NCBI GenBank assembly: GCA_937965795.1
Contig: CALCMD010000038.1
Span: forward strand, 1-64,000
DNA: 64,000 nt
Direction: 5' to 3'
Source: an uncultured Lachnospiraceae bacterium
GTDB lineage: Bacteria > Bacillota > Clostridia > Lachnospirales > Lachnospiraceae
Shown here piece after piece: positions 18,928 through 28,078 of this stretch. Below the pieces are notes generated by a model, which did no database searches, was not told the DNA's origin, and saw nothing but the letters and a program-made list of their open reading frames with translations. Each line of letters starts with the position of its first letter. The stretch's first letter is position 1. A program made the position numbers and the translations under genes.

Positions 18928-18957
18928 ATTATTACACCTCACCCATAAACTACTACC

Positions 18958-18986
18958 ATTATATACCAAGTACTTTGCCCCGTCAA
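18958..18986 (-). promoter_or_regulatory. Promoter for the lipoprotein and downstream UDP-ManNAc3NAcA genes
   Basis: On the minus strand, TTGACG (18981-18986) and TATAAT (18958-18963) are separated by 17 bases. This is a near-consensus vegetative promoter inside an otherwise tightly packed operon. The -35 box overlaps the stop region of the flippase gene. The predicted start is about 24 bases ahead of the TTG start codon. Confidence 0.75.
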
Positions 18987-20455
18987 CGCTTATCCCCGGA
19001 AAAATGAATCTGCTTGAAAAGATCCTGTAGGGTTCCCAGAACCAGTTTCCACAGCCTTACAAATTCTTTTCGATACAGCAAGGTCAGGGTCAAAATCAAC
19101 AAAGCAATACTTCCCATTCGCATCCACTGCCTGTCACTCAGAAACATGTTGAGAAAACAGGCCGTCAGCATCAGCAGGATTGCCAGAACACTTCTTTTAT
19201 AAGAGTTCACGCACTTATAATATCTTTCCCCAAGAACGCTTCGAATAGCCAGATATACCAGCCCCGCCAATGCCGAGGCAACGGCTGCGCCCAGCGAACC
19301 AAACCCCGGAATCAGAAAATAGCATCCTGTAATATTTACAATCAGAGAGCCCAGGATAAAAATGATATTCAACTGCGTTTTCTTTGCAATCGTAATGCCC
19401 ATTCCCGTACTCTCCGAAATCGTATAACAAATCGGCGCAATCAGTAAAAACGCAAAAAAGTTTTTCGAAGAACGGTAGGATTCTCCCAGTAATAAAAATA
19501 TAAGATCCTGAAAAAACAAAATCCCCATGCCAAATAATACCATAACATATGTGATATAATTATGTACGGCGCTGATTTTCTTCTGTTCTCTTCTGTAATT
19601 CTCATAAACAAACGCCGTCCAGTACATATTAAAGCCTGTCTGGATCAGATTGATCAGGGAAGCTATGGAAACTGCCGAGGAATACACGCCCAAAGCGCTA
19701 AAGGTCAGCTTCTGCTTAATCAGAAGATTCGAGATGGAAGTATTCAGCCACGCAATAATGGAAGCCGGCATAAGGGGCAGGCCGAACTTCATCATTCCCT
19801 TTAGCGCTTCCTTATCATAAACCAGCTCTTTGCGTGACGCAACACGCGCATCCTTCTGAATAAACCAGTATGCGATCAGCAAAAGCAGCGTCAACCCTGT
19901 ATAAAACAGTACGGCGCTATAGTATGTCGTATCCCAGCCGGCACATACCATATATGCCACCTTCGTACAGACCACGATCAATAAGGACTGTATGGAAAAC
20001 CGAATACAATCCTGCCGCATCCGGTAATTCAAATTGAACAGCCTCAGAATTGCCATCGTGTAAATCGAAACTGCCAGACATAAAAAGATAATACTCCTGC
20101 CTTCTCCGACAACCTCAAAAGCAATGTCTTTACGAAACGGAATCAAAACCGCCACTCCGATGACCGTAATGATCGTCGTCACAATCAGGCAATAACTGAA
20201 AATCCATCTGTTGTTTCTGCCATGAATCCCTTCATAATAAAAACGTGTATACGTCTGATCCAGTCCGCACAAAACGACCGTCATTCCTAAATTCACGACT
20301 GTCGTAAACATATTGATTTTTCCCATCGCATCCGGATCAAAAATTCTTGTTATAATGGGAATCGTAAAAAAGCTTATCACAAATCCAATCCAGGTACTCA
20401 TGGAAAATCCTACGATATTTTTCAGAAAGCTTTTTGCATTTACTTTTTCCGCCAT
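18983..20455 (-). CDS. wzx: Wzx-type polysaccharide flippase
   Basis: This 490-residue protein has 12-14 membrane helices of the MOP/PST (Wzx, O-antigen flippase) superfamily, with the N-terminal pattern FLKNIVGFSMSTWIGFVISF and the GLPLMPASIIAWL motif midway. It moves undecaprenyl-diphosphate-linked repeat units to the outer face of the membrane. I prefer the ATG at 20455 (MAEKV), since the ATG at 20467 touches its AAAGG site. It has its own promoter just upstream. Finding a Wzx in a locus that also has an ABC exporter implies two glycans or two export routes. Confidence 0.87.
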   Translation of the reverse strand: MAEKVNAKSFLKNIVGFSMSTWIGFVISFFTIPIITRIFDPDAMGKINMFTTVVNLGMTVVLCGLDQTYTRFYYEGIHGRNNRWIFSYCLIVTTIITVIGVAVLIPFRKDIAFEVVGEGRSIIFLCLAVSIYTMAILRLFNLNYRMRQDCIRFSIQSLLIVVCTKVAYMVCAGWDTTYYSAVLFYTGLTLLLLIAYWFIQKDARVASRKELVYDKEALKGMMKFGLPLMPASIIAWLNTSISNLLIKQKLTFSALGVYSSAVSIASLINLIQTGFNMYWTAFVYENYRREQKKISAVHNYITYVMVLFGMGILFFQDLIFLLLGESYRSSKNFFAFLLIAPICYTISESTGMGITIAKKTQLNIIFILGSLIVNITGCYFLIPGFGSLGAAVASALAGLVYLAIRSVLGERYYKCVNSYKRSVLAILLMLTACFLNMFLSDRQWMRMGSIALLILTLTLLYRKEFVRLWKLVLGTLQDLFKQIHFSGDKR

Positions 20456-20486
20456 ATCTTTCACCATCCTTTACAGACTACAGCCC

Positions 20487-20515
20487 ATTATATAGGCAGT
20501 TTATTCCCGCGTCAA
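20487..20515 (-). promoter_or_regulatory. Promoter for the Wzx flippase gene
   Basis: On the minus strand, TTGACG (20510-20515) and a perfect TATAAT (20487-20492) are separated by 17 bases, about 25 bases before the flippase start. It fills nearly the whole 68-base gap between the flippase and the DUF2142-like gene. Confidence 0.75.
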
Positions 20516-20523
20516 ACCTTATC

Positions 20524-22434
20524 TCAAAGCAGCCTGCCGCCAAGAGCCAGCCCTGAAAGCGCCGCCGCCTGCAAAATACAGGCCGAAACACAGGCCAGCT
20601 TTACGATCGCGGACGTGCCGATCTGAACCCGAATCTTTGTATTGGTAAGCAAAAGAGCAAAGAGATACAAGAGCGGCAGATAATACCTTGCCTGCACGCC
20701 TGCGATCTCCATAGCGCCGACCGGAGTAAAACTCAGATAAAGGGCCGTCCAGATGAGCAGAACAATCACTGAAAAAATACCCCACATCCAGACCTTTTCC
20801 CATGCTCTGCACCGGGCAATCCTCTCATTCCCCGGCTCCTGGGCAAAAAGCAGTACCGTCAGCACGGGAAGCAGCAGTACACACCACTTATCTCCCAGTG
20901 TTCCCATCGAGGAATAACTTAAAAGCATCAAATTGCCAAAAAAGTAATTTCCTGACTCCACATCCCCCAGATTTCTGAAATTATCCAGTGCAAACACACT
21001 TCGGAACATAAGCTTCACACTCTCCCAGGGATGCCGGATCATGGAAATCAACTGCCGCACCGCACTGGTATCTCCTCCTCTGGAATCTCCTCCAAAGGAA
21101 AGATTTCCCGCCAAAGCATTGGTAATCACGGGCAGAACAAACGTCAGCATAACCAGGGCAAAAATCACAAGGATTCCAACGCCAAGCGCCGCTTTTTCTT
21201 TCCGCGGCCTTTTTTGAAGCTGCGGAAGGAGGAGCAGCAGAAGAACCACGGGAATATATACAGCCTTAGAAAGACATCCGAACACGAACAGGCACCCTGC
21301 GCCAAGCACCCCCGGTACATTCATTCGCTCCTCTCCGAAAAAAGTCTCGCGGCACCACAGCACACATCCCAGCGTAAGAAATGAGAACACTACTGCGTCA
21401 TATGTGTAAGCACATGCCTGAAAAAGCGACGTGGGCATCATGGCAATAAATGCCACAAAAAGCTTTTTACTCTTTGCCAGCCGTATCGCCCAGAACATGA
21501 CAAACACATATAAGAACAGGTTTCCAAACTTTCCAAAAGCAAACAGCATGGAAAAAGGCAGATGCAGCAGTTTTCCGATTCCCAGAAAGAGAGCCATCGG
21601 CAGATAGGCAACATCTTTATAGGAAATCAGCATGGAAGCTCTTTCCTCCTGCTTTACCGCATGTTTCCCTTTTTCATTCATATACGCCCTCAACTGTGCA
21701 AACTCCGCTTTCGTATTGCATCTGAAATTCGTTCTTTCCACAATATCCTGCGCCGCCTCCGACCATTTCACCGTCCGGCCGCTGGCTATGGTATAAGTTC
21801 TTTTGAAATGGATCTGCTCATCCCACGAATTGCACATGGGCTGTGCCAATGCAATCAGCAAAATACCAAAGGACAACGCAAAAGCTGCAAAATACCACTC
21901 CACATTTTTCACAAAAGCCTTCTCAAAACCAATCGCGTATAACAGGCTAAGCAGAACCAGAACGAACAGCACCCGGAATTTGTTCAGCTCGAACCGGTTC
22001 GAAAGCGCCACCCCCTTAAGCTCCATGCCCTCCGTTTTTTTCATGGTGATTCTTAAGGACGTCACCTTTTTTCCAAGATTCGTACTGTATTCCGGAAAAT
22101 AAGAACTCACGGTATCGCTGTAGCTGCCCGCCTCTTTCTTTCCGAACCCGTTGATTTCCTTCGTCTTTATCCTGTATATTGTATTTTCCGGGAAGTTTCC
22201 AAGCAGACGAATCTGACGGACATAGATTCCATCGGCCGCCTGAAACTGCACCCGGTATTTTTCCACGCCGCCCTCTTCGATGACTGTAATGTTCCGGCTG
22301 ATGTCCAGAGCATCATAGCCGCCCTTGAGCGCATGAACATTCGCAATCAGCTCGACACACGCCGCCGCAAGAACGATTACGAGCGCCGCAAGGATTCTCT
22401 TCTGTTTTTTTAACCTGTCCCAAACTCTGTTCAA
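20524..22434 (-). CDS. DUF2142-like multi-pass membrane protein (GT-C-like)
   Basis: This 636-residue protein has one N-terminal helix, an extracytoplasmic beta-rich stretch of about 120 residues, then about 11 helices. It resembles the DUF2142 family, placed among GT-C-like enzymes. The loop motif NSWDEQIHFKRTY carries the acidic pair expected of a lipid-phosphate-sugar-dependent transferase. The start is a TTG at 22434, with AGGAG 8 bases upstream overlapping the end of the CgeB-like gene. Longer in-frame starts would lie inside that gene. Substrate and acceptor are unknown. Confidence 0.68.
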   Translation of the reverse strand: MNRVWDRLKKQKRILAALVIVLAAACVELIANVHALKGGYDALDISRNITVIEEGGVEKYRVQFQAADGIYVRQIRLLGNFPENTIYRIKTKEINGFGKKEAGSYSDTVSSYFPEYSTNLGKKVTSLRITMKKTEGMELKGVALSNRFELNKFRVLFVLVLLSLLYAIGFEKAFVKNVEWYFAAFALSFGILLIALAQPMCNSWDEQIHFKRTYTIASGRTVKWSEAAQDIVERTNFRCNTKAEFAQLRAYMNEKGKHAVKQEERASMLISYKDVAYLPMALFLGIGKLLHLPFSMLFAFGKFGNLFLYVFVMFWAIRLAKSKKLFVAFIAMMPTSLFQACAYTYDAVVFSFLTLGCVLWCRETFFGEERMNVPGVLGAGCLFVFGCLSKAVYIPVVLLLLLLPQLQKRPRKEKAALGVGILVIFALVMLTFVLPVITNALAGNLSFGGDSRGGDTSAVRQLISMIRHPWESVKLMFRSVFALDNFRNLGDVESGNYFFGNLMLLSYSSMGTLGDKWCVLLLPVLTVLLFAQEPGNERIARCRAWEKVWMWGIFSVIVLLIWTALYLSFTPVGAMEIAGVQARYYLPLLYLFALLLTNTKIRVQIGTSAIVKLACVSACILQAAALSGLALGGRLL

Positions 22435-22447
22435 ACTTCTTTCTCCT

Positions 22448-23611
22448 TCATTTTTCCACGACTTTGTACTTCTCCGCAATCTCCACAAGCTCCCGTGCCC
22501 GCACTTCAAAGGAATACTGCTTTTGAATCAGATCCCATTGCGCCAGCACACACTTCTTTACGGAATCATAGTCCTTTTCAATTCTCTCTACACATGCCTC
22601 AAACTCTTCCCTGTTGCTGTAATACAAAACCGCATCCGGGAAGATTTCTTTTAACTCTTCGCAGCCGTCCGAAATCACCGGCAGACCGCACGCCAGCGCG
22701 TCGAAAATCCGGTTATTGATAAACTGATTATCCAGCATATCTTTCCAGTGGTCGTTCAGGGTCGCCTTTGCCGAACGGTAAAGCTCTGGTATCTCATCGT
22801 TTCCGATAAAAGGAGCCTGAATCAGCCCCATATGGCCACGGAGAATCTTATTCCAGCCGCTCCCCCAGATTCGAAGAGGCAGCGCATCCTCGACCGCCCA
22901 CATCACACAGCTTCTGGCGATTCCTCTGGAATTTCCAATAAAGATATACTCCTTCCCCGCTTCTCTCCCCTGCTCTTCTGCCGGATAAAACCGCTCGGTA
23001 TCCGTACACTGTAAAAGCGGCAGTACCGGAACGGACACCCTGCTTTGCAGCCTTTTGGCATAGCGGCGCGAGCTCACGCACACCACATCGTACAATTCAT
23101 ACTCCTCCGGCGTCACCATATCCGGATGGCTGATATTCCACATGACATACAGGCATTTCGCATTCCGCCTGTCCGGGCGGTAAAACAGGCATCCCCGAAG
23201 CACCAGCACCACATCTGCGCCGGACTCGCAGCCCCAGTCCTCCCTTGTATCCAGAAGAACATACAGATTGAGACGCTCCAGGCATCGTTTCAGGGAAACC
23301 GCATAATAGTAATCTCCCCAGCGTGCCTTCGACTCATCCTCCGGCGCCGGACATTTGATGACCCATATCTGCCGTCCCGCTGCCTGCCGTCTGGTCTCCG
23401 CCTCCATCTTCTCCCAGTCGTCTCTTCGCTGAAATTCTCTGTCTATCTTCTTTTTCAAATCTTCTATGGCTTTTGTCTGTACTTTTTCGTTCTTTTTCAG
23501 AACCTCCAGCGCTTTTTGTATCTCCGTCTGTTCCCGCAGGATACGCTCATAATTCTCATTTTCCGCTGTCAGACGTCCCAACAACCGTTTCAGCCTGCTT
23601 CCAATCCCCAT
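22448..23611 (-). CDS. CgeB-like glycosyltransferase with N-terminal coiled coil
   Basis: This 387-residue protein begins with a charged heptad-rich coiled coil (about 12-85). A GT-B fold of the spore-protein YkvP/CgeB type follows. The C-terminal signature is ATLNDHWKDM and NNRIFDALACGLPVISDG, where the asparagine-rich motif and GLPVISD are typical of this glycosyltransferase-1 branch. It is probably cytoplasmic and adds a sugar to the glycan or to a protein. The coiled coil may hold it in a complex. The downstream TTG-started gene begins 13 bases beyond its stop. Confidence 0.8.
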   Translation of the reverse strand: MGIGSRLKRLLGRLTAENENYERILREQTEIQKALEVLKKNEKVQTKAIEDLKKKIDREFQRRDDWEKMEAETRRQAAGRQIWVIKCPAPEDESKARWGDYYYAVSLKRCLERLNLYVLLDTREDWGCESGADVVLVLRGCLFYRPDRRNAKCLYVMWNISHPDMVTPEEYELYDVVCVSSRRYAKRLQSRVSVPVLPLLQCTDTERFYPAEEQGREAGKEYIFIGNSRGIARSCVMWAVEDALPLRIWGSGWNKILRGHMGLIQAPFIGNDEIPELYRSAKATLNDHWKDMLDNQFINNRIFDALACGLPVISDGCEELKEIFPDAVLYYSNREEFEACVERIEKDYDSVKKCVLAQWDLIQKQYSFEVRARELVEIAEKYKVVEK

Positions 23612-23621
23612 ATCTTTCTCC

Positions 23622-24617
23622 TTATCTCTTCTTACACCGCTCCCTTACCTGATTCACCACAAACGCAATCCCAATCAGCGCCAGCTCGGAAACTGTCATC
23701 CACAGTCTTGATATAATGGAAATAATCACTGCATACTCGGAGGGCATGATAAGCCCCAGTCCCAGCACCAGAATTCCTTCCCGGACGCCAAGCCCTGACG
23801 GTGCAAAAATGGCCAGAATACCAATGATACAGGACAGGCCGAAAATTCCCGCCGTATACAGCATCTCCGACAACGGAATCGGATAGATGGAATAGGCCAG
23901 CATATAAAAGCCGATTCCTACAATCAGCCAGTTTCCAATGAACAGCAAAACCACTTTCAGCATCTGCTTATAAGTCATCGGAATCTGCATATCCTTCTTA
24001 TGGATCAGCTTTTCCATGATTTTCAGGAAAAAATTGATAATTTTCGGGTTGATACAGATAAAAAATACGACAACCAGTCCCACGGTCGCCCAGGTATAAT
24101 CCGCCAGAATGTCATTGGGGAAGAATAAAAGGGATACCAGAAATAAAAACGCCGCCCCCAAAAGCGTACAGATATTTTCCAGGAAAAAACAAATCGTCAC
24201 TTTCCGGATGGGAGCGCCCGCTTCCTCATACGCCGGAATCCTTGCCAGAAGCATAAAGACCTTTCCCGGAATATACTTCCCCAGAATGGAATACAGATAT
24301 GCCGTGATTGCCCGGAAATACCCGATGCCGCATTGATTCAGCTTCGTCATGTAATGCCAGAGGGACGCTAATGTGATCTTATATAAGAAATAGAATCCCA
24401 CCGCCCCGGCAAAAACCGCCCAGTTAATACTTACGTCCAGGTTCCGATAACTCTCGGAATTTTTATAAAAATAGCGGGCCAGAAAGATTACAACCAGAAC
24501 GAGAAATCCGTATTTCAGGATTTTCATCCATCTCTTTTTCTTTGAAGATTCTTTTGATACTTCCCCGGATTCCTCCCACACTTCCATTTCTTCTTTGTTT
24601 TCGATCTTCTTTTTCAT
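23622..24617 (-). CDS. UPF0104/lysylphosphatidylglycerol-synthase-TM family membrane protein (flippase-like)
   Basis: This 331-residue protein has a charged N terminus and about eight membrane helices. Family features are YLYSILGKYIPGKVFML and the late APSGLGVREGILVLGLG, which define the UPF0104 / LPG_synthase_TM group (AglD-like C-terminal region, MprF flippase-like domain). Members in glycan loci are thought to move lipid-linked sugars. Its neighbours are a CgeB-like GT, a pyruvyl-transferase fusion and a GtrB-like GT2, which fits flipping of a polyprenyl-phosphate sugar. Function is inferred. Confidence 0.78.
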   Translation of the reverse strand: MKKKIENKEEMEVWEESGEVSKESSKKKRWMKILKYGFLVLVVIFLARYFYKNSESYRNLDVSINWAVFAGAVGFYFLYKITLASLWHYMTKLNQCGIGYFRAITAYLYSILGKYIPGKVFMLLARIPAYEEAGAPIRKVTICFFLENICTLLGAAFLFLVSLLFFPNDILADYTWATVGLVVVFFICINPKIINFFLKIMEKLIHKKDMQIPMTYKQMLKVVLLFIGNWLIVGIGFYMLAYSIYPIPLSEMLYTAGIFGLSCIIGILAIFAPSGLGVREGILVLGLGLIMPSEYAVIISIISRLWMTVSELALIGIAFVVNQVRERCKKR

Positions 24618-24630
24618 CTTCTATCATCCT

Positions 24631-26991
24631 CTAAAAGCTCAACAGTACACGGATAAAACACATATAATAATAAATCAGGATATACGGTATCTTTCTTAGT
24701 CTGTCATAGTGTTTTTCTGAATATTCTTTGTTCTTTCTTGCAAGGCGAAATGCCAGTCTGTGATTCCACCGGCATTTATCATCCGCAGTCAGGCTTACAT
24801 CCTTCCCCTGCTTTTTCAGGTATTTCAGCTTTGCAGGCGCACAGGTGTATTTAAACACCAGCGCTCTCTTCTGGCTGCGCACCATATCCCGTCCGCTGAT
24901 ATGGGAATCCGTAATCGCTTGCGCTTCCACCGCCGAGCGGTACATCTCCCAGGCTTTCGCATTTCGAATCACACAGCTCGTATGCTTGATGGGATTTCCC
25001 TTCATCTCCTTTAACCAGATGTCGCCAAAGCTGATGTCCGCCGCAAAAGCGAAATGATCCTGGCAGGTCATGCAGCTTCCCTTTTCAAAAAAGTAAGCGT
25101 TTTTATAAGCGCAAATCGTCTTGGTGTAAGAAAAGGTTTTCTCACTTCCATCCTCGTATAAAACAGAAGAAAGCCCACGCCAGTGTCCACGCCGGTAGTA
25201 CAGACGCTTCGCTCCCTCCAGACTGATCTTTGACTGCTCCAGAGACAAAAGGGTCGCTTTTTCGGAATGGTTTCCGCTGCAATAAAGCCCTAATTTAAGC
25301 ACAATTTTCTTTTTCAGCTCCTCATCCTTTTCCATCAGCTTCGTAAGTCCCTGCATCATGCACGGAGTCATCACCACAGCGACCTTTCCGTTAAAGCTCC
25401 GTACCAGATCGACATGCTTCAAAAGCGGGATGTTCATATAAATGCTGGAAGAAGCGCTTCGGATTTCCTCCTCTGTCGTGGCGATAAAGGTATGATAGCC
25501 GAGCGTTCCGTCTGTGATCTCCGTCTTTGTCACCCATGCCCCGTCGATCTGCCCCGTTTTTAAGAGATGGCACAAAAGCGCTGTGACCATGCCGCCGGAA
25601 GCTGCATTTTCCCGGATGCTCTCGTCGCTGGCATACCCTTTTCGGCACGCCACATGCTCCCCCAGATACTTATCCGGGTCTTTGTAATCCAGAATTTTCT
25701 TTTTCTTTGCAGGTTTTTCTACGATTTCGTCAATGACTTCCCCCGCATAGACGATATTTTTCCGCGAGCTCTCCATGACGGAATCATAGTTTTCTTCGAT
25801 GTTCTTTCGAATCTCGTCCTCACATGCCGCAAATTTCTGAAATTCCCGCTCCAGAGATTCCGCCGTCAGATTGGAAAAGTCGATGGCGTACTGCCCAAGC
25901 TGAAAGAAATCCAGGACTTCCTGGTACTTATGGCTCCACCCCACCAGCAAAACAGGCACTTTCTTCTCCAACGCTCCAATCATGGCGTGGAACCTGGAGG
26001 CTACCAGAAAACGGCATTTACCGAGGTATGCGCGAATCTCCTCCGCTTCCATCTCCTTATGATACCAGCGTACCATATCCTTATTCTTTACACCTTCATA
26101 TACGGCGTCACAGATCATCAGGTCATTATTTCTGGGTTTCTGGCTGCCGATTCTGGCTCCGTTTGCAATAATCAGTACCTTGTAGCCGGACTGGTTCAGC
26201 CTTTCAATGAAATCAATCATAATCCCTTTATAGTCAATGTCCATCTTATTACATTTCTTCTCCACCACGGAGCTGATGGACAGCCCTACAAGCCTGTTGT
26301 CTTCCCTGTTTTCGCTGTCACATCCCGCATAAAAGGAATCCTTTCGGCAGACCTCATCCACCATCTCATCACAGCGCCGATCATCCGCCATCGTAAACGC
26401 CCCGTCCGCACAGAGCTTTACATTTTTCTCGATTCCGATGGATTTCAGGTTTTCCAGCGTCCCCTTTCCTCTGGCACAGATAAGCTTCATTTTCGGCAGA
26501 ATCCATTTCGCCAGGAAACGGTTTGGAAAGGAATGGAAAGTTCCCATCGCCTGAGAGTACTTGATGACCGGGGTTCCCACCAGCATCGGCACGGCCGCAC
26601 ACACGAACGCATACGTGTTCATCACAAAACCACGGCTATCCACGAAGGAAATCCCCGCCTCGTCCAGCACGGCGTCTGTCTGGGAATACGCTTTTAGAAT
26701 TTTATTTTTCAACAGCAGCTTTTTGATGGGCGGGCACCAGGAAAAGCACTTGTAAAGCACCGCCAGCGGAAACGCAACAAAAAGCAGTTGTTCCGGTTTA
26801 CAGGGAATAATTTTGATAAAATCCCACGGAATCTGCTTTCTGTCCTCGGAAGGGTAGACTGACATCAGATGGATGTTCAGTCTCTCCCCATATCTTTCAT
26901 GTAATTGTCTGATCGAACTTTGAAGCATCGCTGCCGCGCCTTTATTTCCGCTGTAGCTGGCGGCAGTGATGGCGATTACTACATCTCTCAT
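24631..26991 (-). CDS. Fusion of polysaccharide pyruvyl transferase and F420-hydrogenase-beta-like (FrhB) domain
   Basis: This 786-residue two-domain protein joins two functions that are separate genes elsewhere in the same operon. Residues 1 to about 425 form a polysaccharide pyruvyl transferase domain, with SGNKGAAAML at the N terminus and the family signature SRFHAMIGALEKKVPVLLVG at 332-351. Residues about 445-720 match the FrhB/FdhB C-terminal region: NAASGGMVTALL (462-473), TPCMMQGL (542-549), GSCMTC (638-643) and FGDIW (655-659). The two-ferredoxin N-terminal module found in the stand-alone protein at 32913 is absent. The start overlaps the next gene by ATGA. The chemistry is unknown; pyruvylation of a sugar and a redox step on the same substrate is one hypothesis. 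Confidence 0.85.
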   Translation of the reverse strand: MRDVVIAITAASYSGNKGAAAMLQSSIRQLHERYGERLNIHLMSVYPSEDRKQIPWDFIKIIPCKPEQLLFVAFPLAVLYKCFSWCPPIKKLLLKNKILKAYSQTDAVLDEAGISFVDSRGFVMNTYAFVCAAVPMLVGTPVIKYSQAMGTFHSFPNRFLAKWILPKMKLICARGKGTLENLKSIGIEKNVKLCADGAFTMADDRRCDEMVDEVCRKDSFYAGCDSENREDNRLVGLSISSVVEKKCNKMDIDYKGIMIDFIERLNQSGYKVLIIANGARIGSQKPRNNDLMICDAVYEGVKNKDMVRWYHKEMEAEEIRAYLGKCRFLVASRFHAMIGALEKKVPVLLVGWSHKYQEVLDFFQLGQYAIDFSNLTAESLEREFQKFAACEDEIRKNIEENYDSVMESSRKNIVYAGEVIDEIVEKPAKKKKILDYKDPDKYLGEHVACRKGYASDESIRENAASGGMVTALLCHLLKTGQIDGAWVTKTEITDGTLGYHTFIATTEEEIRSASSSIYMNIPLLKHVDLVRSFNGKVAVVMTPCMMQGLTKLMEKDEELKKKIVLKLGLYCSGNHSEKATLLSLEQSKISLEGAKRLYYRRGHWRGLSSVLYEDGSEKTFSYTKTICAYKNAYFFEKGSCMTCQDHFAFAADISFGDIWLKEMKGNPIKHTSCVIRNAKAWEMYRSAVEAQAITDSHISGRDMVRSQKRALVFKYTCAPAKLKYLKKQGKDVSLTADDKCRWNHRLAFRLARKNKEYSEKHYDRLRKIPYILIYYYMCFIRVLLSF

Positions 26992-27971
26992 AAATTTCCT
27001 CCGGATGATTTCTCTTCACTTTCTGATTTTCCCGCATCATAGTCCAGCTTGCGCACATGATACTGAATATCTTCCAAAAGCTTTCGGTTTCCGGCGATCA
27101 CGTCTGCCTGCAATCCGATGATAACCGTCATAAATCCCATCATCAAAAGGGTGCTGGCTAAGATCAGAGACTGAATGTGCCCTGCCCCGGCTCCCATACA
27201 CAGATACACCAGGAACCGTATTCCAATGCCTACGCCAACCAGCAGAAAAATACTTCCGACCAGCGTAAAGAAACGCAGAGGCTTATACATCATAAAAGAA
27301 CGGATAATCGTCACCATAGAACGCTTCACATAGCCGAACATGCTGGAAAACAGCCTGGATTTGCGCAGCTCCGGATTGGTGCGGATGGGCACGGATTCCA
27401 TAGCGATCTTATTTCTTCCCGCCTGGATGATCGTCTCCAATGTATACGTATACTCATTCGTGACATTCAGGCGCATAGCCGCATCCCTGCTGTAAGCGCG
27501 GAAGCCGCTGGGCGCATCCGGAATATCCGTCTTTGACGCCACGCGGACCGTCCAGCTTCCAAAGTGCTGAAGCTTCTTTTTCAAAGGTGAAAAATGTGCC
27601 GTGTCATCAATCGGACGCTCCCCGATTACGATGTCTGCCTTTTCCTCCAAAATCGGACGCACCAGCTTCTCAATATCCTCTCCATTATACTGATTATCCG
27701 CATCCGTATTTACAATAATATCCGCTCCGTTTCTTAAGCAGGCGTCGATTCCCGCCATGAAACCTTTTGCCAGTCCTTTATTTTTCTTGAAATTTACCAC
27801 ATAATGAACGCCCCAGTTTTTCGCCACCTTCACGGTGTCGTCCCGGCTTCCGTCATTAATAATCAAATATTCGATCTCATCAATACCGTCAATTTTCTTC
27901 GGCAGATCGTTTAATGCAATCTCCAGCGTTTCCGCCTCGTTATAACATGGAATTTGTATAATCAGTTTCAT
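26988..27971 (-). CDS. GtrB/DPM1-like polyprenyl-phosphate glycosyltransferase (GT2) with two membrane helices
   Basis: This 327-residue protein has an N-terminal GT2 domain: IQIPCYNEAETL, IINDGSRDDTV, the metal-binding NTDADNQYNG and DAPSGFRAYSR. Two C-terminal helices (about 230-295) and a charged tail follow. It should charge undecaprenyl phosphate with one sugar on the inner face. It is the first gene after the internal promoter at 28032-28060 and overlaps the fusion gene by 4 bases. GT-C-like proteins on either side could be the users of its product. Confidence 0.88.
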   Translation of the reverse strand: MKLIIQIPCYNEAETLEIALNDLPKKIDGIDEIEYLIINDGSRDDTVKVAKNWGVHYVVNFKKNKGLAKGFMAGIDACLRNGADIIVNTDADNQYNGEDIEKLVRPILEEKADIVIGERPIDDTAHFSPLKKKLQHFGSWTVRVASKTDIPDAPSGFRAYSRDAAMRLNVTNEYTYTLETIIQAGRNKIAMESVPIRTNPELRKSRLFSSMFGYVKRSMVTIIRSFMMYKPLRFFTLVGSIFLLVGVGIGIRFLVYLCMGAGAGHIQSLILASTLLMMGFMTVIIGLQADVIAGNRKLLEDIQYHVRKLDYDAGKSESEEKSSGGNL

Positions 27972-28031
27972 TTTTTTCTCCTGTATCTCTTTTCTTTCGC
28001 AGCCATACCTCTATGTCTGCACTGTAACATC

Positions 28032-28060
28032 ATCTTACTATCAATAAATCACAAAGTCAA
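28032..28060 (-). promoter_or_regulatory. Internal promoter for the 26988-27971 GT2 gene and downstream genes
   Basis: On the minus strand, TTGACT (28055-28060) and TAAGAT (28032-28037) are separated by 17 bases. It lies in the largest gap (107 bases) within the left 43-kb gene block and leaves a leader of about 55 bases. No terminator hairpin is seen in the gap. Confidence 0.65.
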
Positions 28061-28078
28061 CCGGAAACCAGACGTTTA

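Noticed and set aside
18928..18969. A longer N terminus for the MORN lipoprotein starting at 18969.
   Set aside because: That start lies in the -10 region of a near-consensus promoter. The TTG at 18927 has a proper ribosome site and gives a normal lipoprotein signal peptide.
25567..26697. A 376-residue plus-strand frame opposite the pyruvyl-transferase fusion.
   Set aside because: It is antisense to a well-supported gene, has no family motif, is rich in His, Arg and Phe as shadow frames are, and lacks a ribosome site.
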